A stretch of 12,118 nucleotides of DNA from CAZESH01 sp964514665 (GTDB lineage Bacteria > Bacillota > Bacilli > Paenibacillales > KCTC-25726), in assembly GCA_964514665.1 (NCBI GenBank), contig CAZESH010000113.1, positions 1-12,118 of the forward strand, written 5' to 3'. The translations under genes and the position numbers were made by a program. The notes beneath the pieces are model-generated. The model was not told the origin of the DNA. It saw nothing but the letters and a program-made list of their open reading frames with translations, and ran no database searches. The stretch's first letter is position 1. Each line of letters starts with the position of its first letter. Below, one piece after another: positions 1-5,607 of this stretch.

Positions 1-3
1 TCT

Positions 4-360
4 CTAACGAGATACACGAACCCCTTGCACGTAGATATTCACATCATCAACATGAAGACCGACGATCTCATTAAGGACGTATTTTACTTTCACTTGGATG
101 TTGTGCGCGACCTCCGATATTTTCGTGCCGTAGCTCACAATAATGTACAGGTCAATCAGCAGGGCTTCGTTCTCGCGGCGGACTTCCACTCCGCGTCCCA
201 GGTTTTCCCTGCCCAAAAGCTCTGCGATGCCGTCTTTGAATTTTCGAGATGACATGCCGACAAGTCCGTAACAATCCAGCGCGGCCGATCCGGCGATAAC
301 CGCTACGACTTCATCGGATATGTAGACTTTGCCGCCTTCCGTAACCATTTCAATTGGCAT
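4..360 (-). CDS. asp23: Asp23/Gls24 family envelope stress response protein (YloU-like)
   Basis: A 118-residue protein of the Asp23/Gls24 (DUF322) family, complete in the window with a TAG stop at the left edge. Visible family features are the N-terminal part with KVYISDEVVAVIAG (residues 11-24), the AALDCYGLVGM segment (26-36) and the C-terminal amphipathic part NIQVKVKYVLNEIVGLHVDDVNIYVQGV (about 87-114 in total). The ATG start is preceded by AAGGAG at 371-376 with a 10-nt spacer. In S. aureus Asp23 is a membrane-associated cell-envelope stress protein; the role of the single-domain YloU paralogue in bacilli is not settled. It is transcribed away from rpmB, and in relatives it is followed by the DhaK-domain gene yloV, which would lie beyond the window. 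Family assignment is firm, the exact role is not. Confidence 0.9.
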   Translation of the reverse strand: MPIEMVTEGGKVYISDEVVAVIAGSAALDCYGLVGMSSRKFKDGIAELLGRENLGRGVEVRRENEALLIDLYIIVSYGTKISEVAHNIQVKVKYVLNEIVGLHVDDVNIYVQGVRVSR

Positions 361-401
361 CCTTGACCATCTCCTTTTAGAGATATTATGGGCTATAACT
401 C

Positions 402-435
402 ATTGTACTATAATCATGCGAATAAATAAATGCAA
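402..435 (-). promoter_or_regulatory. Candidate SigA promoter for asp23
   Basis: On the minus strand a TTGCAT box (430-435) lies 17 bp upstream of TATAGT (407-412). An overlapping TACAAT (402-407) is an alternative -10. The -35 match is weak (3 of 6) and the -10 match good (5 of 6). It lies about 42 bp upstream of the asp23 start codon in a locally AT-rich stretch, which is where a divergent promoter is expected. Position and composition support it more than the -35 does. Confidence 0.4.
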
Positions 436-503
436 TCCGCATCAAACGGATGCATGGATTTCATTTATCGGGCAAAAAACACCGTCAAAGCGAGTTCCGG
501 TCA

Positions 504-533
504 TTGACTTTCGTTTTTCTGATATGCTATTAT
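504..533 (+). promoter_or_regulatory. Candidate SigA promoter for rpmB with extended -10
   Basis: TTGACT (504-509) is followed, after 18 bp, by TATTAT (528-533). The -10 is preceded by TGC, giving an extended -10 element (TGCTATTAT, 525-533). A perfect TATAAT at 531-536 overlaps it but sits 21 bp from the -35, so the extended -10 reading is preferred. Transcription would start near 540, leaving a leader of about 60 nt before rpmB. I see no clear hairpin in that leader. Confidence 0.6.
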
Positions 534-599
534 AATGTAGTATGTTTCCAAAAAGACAAATAAGGTTCGGTAGTGACTCTGCGGAGGGGGTGTGTCTAA

Positions 600-788
600 A
601 TGTCTCGTAAATGTTATGTAACCGGTAAATCGCCGAAGCAAGGAAACAATGTTTCTCATGCGAATAATAAAACAAAACGCACCTGGGGCGTCAACGTTCA
701 AAAGGTCCGGATTTTGGTCGACGGCAAACCAAAGCGCGTTTATGTAAGTACCCGGGCTCTGAAATCAGGAAAAGTGGTTCGCGCCTAA
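600..788 (+). CDS. rpmB: 50S ribosomal protein L28 (bL28)
   Basis: A 62-residue, very basic protein with the full length and pattern of bacterial L28: MSRKCYVTGK at the N-terminus, GNNVSHANNKTKRTW (15-29), NVQKVRILVDGKPKRVYVS (32-50) and TRALKSGKVVRA at the end. It is a component of the large ribosomal subunit. Only one cysteine (Cys5) is present, so this is the zinc-free form rather than the CXXC form. The ATG has a strong GGAGGGGG Shine-Dalgarno sequence at 583-590 with a 9-nt spacer. It is the only plus-strand gene in the window, with its own promoter and terminator, as in B. subtilis where rpmB also opposes its neighbours. Confidence 0.97.
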   Translation: MSRKCYVTGKSPKQGNNVSHANNKTKRTWGVNVQKVRILVDGKPKRVYVSTRALKSGKVVRA

Positions 789-797
789 TATATAGAC

Positions 798-829
798 AAA
801 AAGCACCCGGATATATGGTGCTTTTTTTC
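798..829. terminator. Bidirectional intrinsic terminator between rpmB and spoVM
   Basis: Perfect stem AAAGCACC (800-807) / GGTGCTTT (817-824) with a 9-nt loop, followed on the plus strand by further T residues to 828. It starts about 10 bp after the rpmB stop. Read on the minus strand, the same stem is followed by a run of T (from the A run 798-802), so it can also end transcripts that have passed through spoVM, whose stop lies about 45 bp upstream on that strand. The plus-strand U-tract is the stronger of the two. Confidence 0.85.
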
Positions 830-874
830 TTGGCGTTTTACCGGCTCTCGTGTCTCCCGCTGCTTAACAAGATG

Positions 875-955
875 TCAGTTTTTTTGAAACGTATTCAGAA
901 CGGCCTTCACAAATCCTCCCAGGAATCTTGGCAGTTTTATGGTGTAAAATCTCAT
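875..955 (-). CDS. spoVM: Stage V sporulation protein M
   Basis: A 26-codon gene encoding a peptide that begins MRFYTIKLPRFLGG and ends in NTFQKN. From memory it aligns without gaps over its full length with B. subtilis SpoVM (also 26 residues), including the conserved Pro9 in KLP-(K/R)-FLGG. SpoVM is an amphipathic helix that recognises the positively curved outer forespore membrane and anchors SpoIVA, starting spore coat and cortex assembly; it is also an FtsH substrate. A perfect AGGAGG (963-968) lies 7 nt upstream of the ATG. The position between rpe and rpmB is the conserved one. It is short enough to be missed by length-filtered gene callers. Confidence 0.96.
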   Translation of the reverse strand: MRFYTIKLPRFLGGFVKAVLNTFQKN

Positions 956-1097
956 CTCCAGCCCTCCTATTGATAATCGTTCATGCCCCCGCGCGAAAAT
1001 CGGCATCAACTATAACCTATATATATTCAGAGTGTGCTGCTTTCGTGCTTTCCCTTCCGCATGCAGCCGCTAATGTAAGGCATATGTCCTTTCTAAC

Positions 1098-1126
1098 ATC
1101 GTATGCGGCAGATTTTCAAATCATGC
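1098..1126 (-). promoter_or_regulatory. spoVM: Candidate SigE promoter for spoVM
   Basis: On the minus strand CATACGAT (1098-1105) matches 7 of 8 positions of the mother-cell SigE -10 consensus CATACAhT. GCATGAT (1120-1126), 14 bp upstream, matches 5 of 7 positions of the -35 consensus KMATATW. B. subtilis spoVM is transcribed under SigE, so a SigE element is expected in this spacer. The implied leader of about 135 nt is long, and a second -35-like GAATATA nearer the gene has no matching -10, so the exact promoter is uncertain. Confidence 0.35.
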
Positions 1127-1155
1127 CTAAATCGGCATGCAGCCGCATATGCGGC
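1122..1155 (-). terminator. Tandem hairpins after rpe, possible weak terminator or attenuator
   Basis: Just after the rpe stop codon, the minus-strand transcript can form GCCGC-AUAU-GCGGC (1142-1155) and then CAUGCC-GAUUUA-GGCAUG (1122-1139). Neither is followed by a strong U-tract (only AUUUG follows the second), so efficient intrinsic termination is doubtful. They may end part of the rpe transcripts, protect the 3' end, or let some read-through reach spoVM. The second hairpin overlaps the candidate SigE -35. Confidence 0.35.
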
Positions 1156-1167
1156 AAGTATTGTATA

Positions 1168-1827
1168 TTATATGACGGCAAGCGAACGCAAATCCCTGAT
1201 TGCCGCTTTTCTGTCACTCACGCCAAAAACCGCCGTTCCCGCCACAAGAACATTGGCCCCTGCCTCCACTACCGTTTTTACCGTTTCCGAATTGATCCCG
1301 CCATCGACTTCAATGTCAATGTGAGAAAGCTTTTGCCGGGTGATCATGTCTTTCAGCCGGACGATTTTCGGCAGCGTCAAATCAATTAATGCCTGACCGC
1401 CAAAGCCGGGATTAATCGTCATGACCAAGACGAGATCGACAAGCGGCAGAATCGCCTCGATCGCAGCAAGCGGCGTAGCCGGATTGATGGCAACCCCCGC
1501 TTTTTTGCGGTGCTGCTTAATGAACGACAGTGTACGGTGCAGGTGATTGCAGGCTTCGGCATGCACTGTAATGATATCGGCCCCGGCTTCGGCAAAATCG
1601 GCGATATACGCATCCGGGTTGCTGATCATCAAATGAACGTCCAGCGGTAAACTGGTGATCGCCCGAATGCTTTTGACAACAGGTACGCCTATCGTGATAT
1701 TGGGGACGAAATGTCCGTCCATTACGTCAACGTGAATCCAGTCTGCCCCCGCTTTTTCCACATCGTGAATTTCGTCTCCCAGCATGGAAAAGTCGGAAGC
1801 AAGAATGGATGGTGCGATTCGTAACAC
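1168..1827 (-). CDS. rpe: Ribulose-phosphate 3-epimerase
   Basis: A 219-residue TIM-barrel enzyme of normal family length that interconverts D-ribulose 5-phosphate and D-xylulose 5-phosphate in the cytosolic pentose phosphate pathway. The start is IAPSILASDF (4-13). Metal-binding and catalytic residues are His32 and Asp34 in HVDVMDGHFVPN, His65 in DVHLMISNP, and Asp175 in VDGGIN. The phosphate-binding loop region NPGFGGQ (139-145) and the late AGTAVF segment are intact. Translation starts at a GTG (1825-1827) with AGGAGG at 1838-1843, 10 nt upstream and inside the 3' end of rsgA. Only 4 nt separate it from the rsgA stop, so the two are almost certainly cotranscribed and perhaps translationally coupled. 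Confidence 0.97.
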   Translation of the reverse strand: MLRIAPSILASDFSMLGDEIHDVEKAGADWIHVDVMDGHFVPNITIGVPVVKSIRAITSLPLDVHLMISNPDAYIADFAEAGADIITVHAEACNHLHRTLSFIKQHRKKAGVAINPATPLAAIEAILPLVDLVLVMTINPGFGGQALIDLTLPKIVRLKDMITRQKLSHIDIEVDGGINSETVKTVVEAGANVLVAGTAVFGVSDRKAAIRDLRSLAVI

Positions 1828-1831
1828 GTCT

Positions 1832-2743
1832 TTAATACCTCCTCTTTTGATCCTTTATTTCTTCGAGAAACTGCACATAATGCGCATAACGGTGAACGGC
1901 CAGCAGCCCCTGCTCTCTCGCTTCGGTCACACGGCAGCCCGGCTCGGTAAGATGGAGGCAGCCGCGAAATTTGCAGTTCTGGGAGAAACGGGAGAAGTCC
2001 TTGAAATAATCAGTCAGCTGCTCTTTTTCAATGCCCTGAAAATCCAATTGACTGAAGCCCGGCGTATCTGCAACCCATCCGCCTTGCGCAAGCGGAATCA
2101 ATTCCACATGACGGGTCGTATGCTTGCCCCGCCCCAGCTTCATGCTGATCGGCGCTGTTTCCAGCTCGATCCCGGCAATCAGCATATTCAGCAGCGAGGA
2201 TTTCCCCACACCGGATTGACCGGCTACAACCGTAACCCGATCCTTCAAGCAAGCCATCACTTCTTCACCGCCGAGCCCGGCTTTTGTGCTGGTCAGCAGC
2301 ACTTTATAGCCTATGTCTTCGTACAGTTCGATAATAGCCTTCAATGTTAAATTTCCCGCAACAGGAACGCTTTCTTCAACCTCCATCAGGTCGAATTTCG
2401 ACAAGCAGATGACGGATTCAAGACCGGCTTTTTCCGTATGAACCAGAAATTTGTCAAGCAAGGACAAATTCAACGCCGGTTCATCCAATGAAAAAACAAG
2501 CAGCGCCAAGTCCACATTGGCAACAGGCGGCCGGATCAGCTCGGAAAACCGCGGCTTGATTTGCGTGACCGTACCTTCGCCGTTCTCCGTCGTTTCATAG
2601 AAGACATGGTCGCCGACAAGCGGGGATATCCCCTTTTTCTTAAACAGGCCGCGCGCCCTGCACTGCACGATCGGCAGCTGATTATCTTCAGGCTTTACAT
2701 AATAATATCCGCTCAGCGCTTTAATGATTAGGCCCTCCGGCAT
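1832..2743 (-). CDS. rsgA: Ribosome small subunit-dependent GTPase A
   Basis: A 303-residue circularly permuted GTPase (YloQ/CpgA/RsgA) that acts in late 30S subunit maturation. An N-terminal OB-fold (about 1-70) is followed by GTPase motifs in the permuted order G4-G5-G1-G2-G3: SKFD (115-118), TSTKAG (151-156), the P-loop GQSGVGKSS (175-183), GRGKHTTRH (204-212) and DTPG (226-229). The C-terminal zinc site has ligands Cys257, Cys262, His264 and Cys270. G4 has Ser where N/T-K-x-D is the usual pattern. The ATG has AGGAGG 7 nt upstream and begins 24 nt after the prkC stop. In B. subtilis this protein is reported as a PrkC substrate, which fits its place next to prpC-prkC. Confidence 0.97.
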   Translation of the reverse strand: MPEGLIIKALSGYYYVKPEDNQLPIVQCRARGLFKKKGISPLVGDHVFYETTENGEGTVTQIKPRFSELIRPPVANVDLALLVFSLDEPALNLSLLDKFLVHTEKAGLESVICLSKFDLMEVEESVPVAGNLTLKAIIELYEDIGYKVLLTSTKAGLGGEEVMACLKDRVTVVAGQSGVGKSSLLNMLIAGIELETAPISMKLGRGKHTTRHVELIPLAQGGWVADTPGFSQLDFQGIEKEQLTDYFKDFSRFSQNCKFRGCLHLTEPGCRVTEAREQGLLAVHRYAHYVQFLEEIKDQKRRY

Positions 2744-2767
2744 GAATCCGCCTCCTGCTGGTCTGTT

Positions 2768-4831
2768 CTATGGATTGCTGCCGCCGGATCCGGCGGCATT
2801 CGCCGTACCTTGGTCACTTGCACCGGTCCCGTTTGCGGCTGTGTTCGTTTGTCCGCTGTCGGCACCGGTGATCGGCTGCTGCATTTGTGCGACATCCTGG
2901 TAGGTTACCGTTATGATATCCTCCGGCGTATCATTTTTGTATACCGTAATCACCGCATTGGTTTTTTTGGAAACGACGACCGGCACAGCATAATTCATTC
3001 TTTTCGTAATATCCTCGGTTTTCCAAACCATGTCCCCTCTTGCATCGCTGACGGTTATCTTTACCGTCGATTTGCTCGCATCCGGATAAGGATCGACGAC
3101 GACATTCTTGATTCCTTCCTTCGCGTCATCAGGGTAACCCGAGCTCAGAAACAAGGTGATTTTCGCCCCTTGCTCGACCTGCATGCCTGGCTCGTACGGG
3201 AATTGCTTGACGACGGTCCCCTTCGGAAGATAGCTTTTCTCCGATTCGATCTTATCATCCAACAGCAAGTTGTTCTTCAACAGCTCGGCCTTTGCTTCCT
3301 CCAGCGTTTTGCCCGTCAAATCCGGCATATCGAACGTGCCTTTGCCTTTGCTAACGGTAAAGCTGAACACGACCTTTTTCGGATCGTATTCCGCATTGGG
3401 TGCGGGAGATTGGTCGATAATCGTTCCCACCGGTTGATCGCTCTCCACTTGACGGGGCGGCTGGATTTGATCCCCGCTGAAATTCGACTGCAGCTGCTGC
3501 TGCACACTGTCCCATGTCATGCCCCGATAATCCTGCATGTTGGCCATTTCCACGCCTTTGCTCACGACAAGCCGGATCGTCGAGTTGATCTTGACCGTCA
3601 ACCCCGCATTTTCCTGCTCCATGACGACGTCTTTAGGCACGTTGTCGCTGAATTTGTAATCGATCGGATACGGACTGAGCTGCGCTTGAGCCAGCTGCTT
3701 TTTGGCTTGCTCGATGGAAACGCCGCGTACATCGGGCACCTGCGTGTTCGGCACCCGCATTTTTCCCAGCACGTAGTGGACACCGAACCACATTCCGAGC
3801 AGCAAAGCGATTACCACCACAAACCAGATCAACGGCTTCAGCCATGGCATGCTTTTCTTCTTCCTTTCATTCAATCCTTGCCACTCCTCGTAACGGGCAT
3901 CATCATGATCGGAAGCGGAGGCATGCTTGTCGCGGATCGCCGGCATGACCCGGGTTTGCATCTCGTCGTCAGCGTCATCGGGAGAAAAGGCCAGCTTCGC
4001 TTCGTTCCTTTTGGCGGGCAAAAGACAGGTTTCCAGATCCTTCAGCATTTCCCCTGCGGAATCATACCTCTCTTGCGGTTTTTTTCGCATCGCTTTGAGA
4101 ATGATATTTTCAACACTTTGCGGAATCAGCGGATTAACCTTGCGCGGCTCCTCCACCTCTTCCTGCAGATGCTTGAGCGCAACACTAATCGGGCTTTCCC
4201 CGAGAAAGGGGAGCTTGCCCGTAAGCATTTGATATAAAACGATGCCGAGCGAATAAATATCCGATTTTTCGCCTTGCGATACTCCCTGCGCATGCTCCGG
4301 GGAAAAATAATGCACCGAACCGATCACCGAACCCGTCTGGGTAATATCCGTCGATTTGGCTGCGCGGGCTATCCCGAAATCGGTCACCTTGACTCTGCCG
4401 TTTTTGCCGATCAAAATATTGTGAGGTTTGATATCCCTATGAATAATTTGATTATGATGGGCATGATCCAATGCATCGCAAATTTGCGAGGCGATGTGCA
4501 CCGCTTCCTCAACCTGCAGGGGCGCCATGTCTTTAATTTTCTCGTTCAAATTGGTGCCTTCAATATATTCCATTACGATGTAATGGGTTTCGTTTTCCCG
4601 GCCTACATCATAAATACTGACCACATTCGGGTGGGACAAGGATGCGGCGGATTGCGCTTCGCGCCGAAAGCGGCGGATAAATTCTTCGTCATGAACAAAC
4701 TGCTGGCGCAAAATTTTAACTGCAACCTTGCGGTTCAGCAAAATATCATGCGCTTTGTATACGAGGGCCATTCCTCCTCCGCCGATTCTTTCCATAATCT
4801 CATAGCGTCCGCCCAATACATGACCGATCAC
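2768..4831 (-). CDS. prkC: Membrane Ser/Thr protein kinase with PASTA repeats
   Basis: A 687-residue Hanks-type kinase. The cytosolic kinase domain (about 10-270) has the Gly-rich loop GGGGMALVY (17-25), Lys39 in VAVK, catalytic HRDIKPHN (131-138), DFG (151-153), an activation loop with Thr161, Thr164 and Thr166, and SPE (178-180). A linker precedes one transmembrane helix (about 331-356), giving an extracellular C-terminus. Outside are three PASTA repeats (about 360-426, 427-496, 497-566), the middle one divergent, then a beta-rich Ig-like domain (about 572-648). A Gly/Ser/Asn/Ala/Thr-rich tail (about 650-687) follows; as I recall it is absent from the shorter B. subtilis protein. Family members bind peptidoglycan fragments, and PrkC signals in spore germination and stationary phase. 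The start is GTG, overlapping the prpC stop by 4 bp (GTGA), with AAGGAGG 9 nt upstream, so translation is probably coupled to its phosphatase. Confidence 0.97.
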   Translation of the reverse strand: MIGHVLGGRYEIMERIGGGGMALVYKAHDILLNRKVAVKILRQQFVHDEEFIRRFRREAQSAASLSHPNVVSIYDVGRENETHYIVMEYIEGTNLNEKIKDMAPLQVEEAVHIASQICDALDHAHHNQIIHRDIKPHNILIGKNGRVKVTDFGIARAAKSTDITQTGSVIGSVHYFSPEHAQGVSQGEKSDIYSLGIVLYQMLTGKLPFLGESPISVALKHLQEEVEEPRKVNPLIPQSVENIILKAMRKKPQERYDSAGEMLKDLETCLLPAKRNEAKLAFSPDDADDEMQTRVMPAIRDKHASASDHDDARYEEWQGLNERKKKSMPWLKPLIWFVVVIALLLGMWFGVHYVLGKMRVPNTQVPDVRGVSIEQAKKQLAQAQLSPYPIDYKFSDNVPKDVVMEQENAGLTVKINSTIRLVVSKGVEMANMQDYRGMTWDSVQQQLQSNFSGDQIQPPRQVESDQPVGTIIDQSPAPNAEYDPKKVVFSFTVSKGKGTFDMPDLTGKTLEEAKAELLKNNLLLDDKIESEKSYLPKGTVVKQFPYEPGMQVEQGAKITLFLSSGYPDDAKEGIKNVVVDPYPDASKSTVKITVSDARGDMVWKTEDITKRMNYAVPVVVSKKTNAVITVYKNDTPEDIITVTYQDVAQMQQPITGADSGQTNTAANGTGASDQGTANAAGSGGSNP

Positions 4832-5592
4832 AGACTCATCCCTCCTTGGGCCTGATCCGGTTGTTCGTTGGCTAGCAGAACAACGGTAACGTTATCGTCT
4901 CCGCCGGCTTTCAGAGCCTGTTCAATCAAGCGGTCCGCCTTCCACTCCAAGCTGTTGTCGGTATGAAGAACGCTTTTCAGAGCGGCTTGATCCATCATAT
5001 TGCTTAAACCGTCACTGCAGAGCATGAGGGTGTCCCCTTTATTCCATGGGCTTTGCACAATATCGATCTCCACGTTTTCTTCGGTTCCGAGCGCGCGGAT
5101 AAGCACATTTTTGCGTGGGTGGCTGTTGGCTTCCTCCGGTTTGATTTGTCCGGATTTCACCAGTTCGTTGACAAGCGAATGATCCTCCGTCAGCTGCGTC
5201 ACTTCCTCGTTTCCGATCAAGTAAGCGCGGCTGTCGCCGATATGTGCGATAAGAATCATTTCTTCCGTGACCAAAGCGGCTACAACCGTCGTGCCCATCC
5301 CCAAATACTGCTCCTGGTTTGATGCGAGATCGAAAACTTTCTGGTTGGCTTTCCGTACAGCACCCACCAATTGCCGCTCTCTCTCTTCCCCATCCATTCC
5401 GGTATGTACGTTTTGCATCTCCTGTTGAATCGTTTCGATGGCAATTTGGCTGGCGATATCTCCAGCCTGATGACCTCCCATGCCGTCGGCGACGATCGCC
5501 AATGTAAACCCATTCAAATTCTCCTGAACGATCAACCGGTCTTCATTCACCAAGCGAATCAGACCGGTATCCGTTTTGTGGGCCGTTTTCAT
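4828..5592 (-). CDS. prpC: PP2C-type Ser/Thr protein phosphatase (Stp1/PrpC)
   Basis: A cytosolic Mn/Mg-dependent phosphatase that reverses PrkC phosphorylation. From the ATG at 5590-5592 it has 254 residues. PP2C motifs: NED (Asp18), VADGMGGH (Asp36-Gly37, metal ligands), GMGTT (98-102), HIGDSRAY (117-124), CSDGL (192-196, Asp194) and GDDNVT (231-236, Asp233). A longer frame from a GTG at 5604 adds four residues and would overlap rlmN by 4 bp. The ATG is preferred for two reasons: an excellent GAGGTGA Shine-Dalgarno (5601-5607) lies 8 nt before it, and the resulting N-terminus MKTAHKTDTG aligns with B. subtilis PrpC. The gap to rlmN is then 8 nt. The 3' end overlaps prkC by 4 bp. Confidence 0.96.
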   Translation of the reverse strand: MKTAHKTDTGLIRLVNEDRLIVQENLNGFTLAIVADGMGGHQAGDIASQIAIETIQQEMQNVHTGMDGEERERQLVGAVRKANQKVFDLASNQEQYLGMGTTVVAALVTEEMILIAHIGDSRAYLIGNEEVTQLTEDHSLVNELVKSGQIKPEEANSHPRKNVLIRALGTEENVEIDIVQSPWNKGDTLMLCSDGLSNMMDQAALKSVLHTDNSLEWKADRLIEQALKAGGDDNVTVVLLANEQPDQAQGGMSL

Positions 5593-5600
5593 CCCATTTT

Positions 5601-5607
5601 TCACCTC
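5601..5607 (-). promoter_or_regulatory. prpC: Shine-Dalgarno sequence that decides the prpC start
   Basis: GAGGTGA on the minus strand, 8 nt upstream of the ATG at 5592. The competing GTG start (5602-5604) lies inside this motif and has only a distant GGAG upstream. The sequence also contains the rlmN stop codon TGA (5601-5603), so a ribosome ending rlmN would finish directly on the prpC ribosome-binding site. Confidence 0.7.

Larger units (their letters stand above)
1059..1155. repeat. Direct and inverted repeats in the rpe-spoVM spacer
   Basis: A 12-bp direct repeat GCATGCAGCCGC occurs at 1059-1070 and 1135-1146. The second copy runs into a perfect 14-bp palindrome GCCGCATATGCGGC (1142-1155). 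A further ATGCGGC at 1103-1109 can pair with either GCCGCAT-type arm. The result is a compact set of mutually complementary short elements in a 212-bp spacer (956-1167) that otherwise has no gene. Function unknown; the elements may simply form RNA hairpins after rpe. Confidence 0.6.

Noticed and set aside
115..118. RsgA G4 motif Ser in place of Asn/Thr (residue numbers of RsgA) as a sign of lost GTPase function
   Set aside because: All other GTPase motifs and the zinc site are intact, and Ser at this position is a conservative change, so a loss of function is not supported.
531..536. Perfect TATAAT as the rpmB -10 box
   Set aside because: It is 21 bp from TTGACT, too far for SigA, and no -35 exists at 16-18 bp; the overlapping extended -10 TGCTATTAT fits better.
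442..701. Two minus-strand frames (77 and 66 codons) antisense to rpmB and its leader
   Set aside because: They overlap the rpmB promoter and coding region, share no recognisable family and are explained by the opposite strand of rpmB.
1019..1030. GAATATA on the minus strand, a 7/7 match to the SigE -35, nearer to spoVM
   Set aside because: At 13-15 bp downstream no sequence resembles the SigE -10 (best only 3 of 8), and the AT-rich run makes a chance match likely.
1059..1146. The repeated GCATGCAGCCGC considered as a CRISPR or mobile-element end
   Set aside because: Only two 12-bp copies, one spacer and no cas genes, transposase or target-site duplication nearby.
928..1389. A 153-codon plus-strand frame covering spoVM, the spacer and the 3' end of rpe
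   Set aside because: It runs antisense to two well-supported genes, resembles no family I know and has no Shine-Dalgarno sequence that I can see.
2810..4237. A 475-codon open frame on the plus strand opposite prkC
   Set aside because: It lies wholly antisense to a kinase with intact domains, has no recognisable motif and is rich in His, Arg and Leu, as expected of a shadow of a GC-skewed coding strand.
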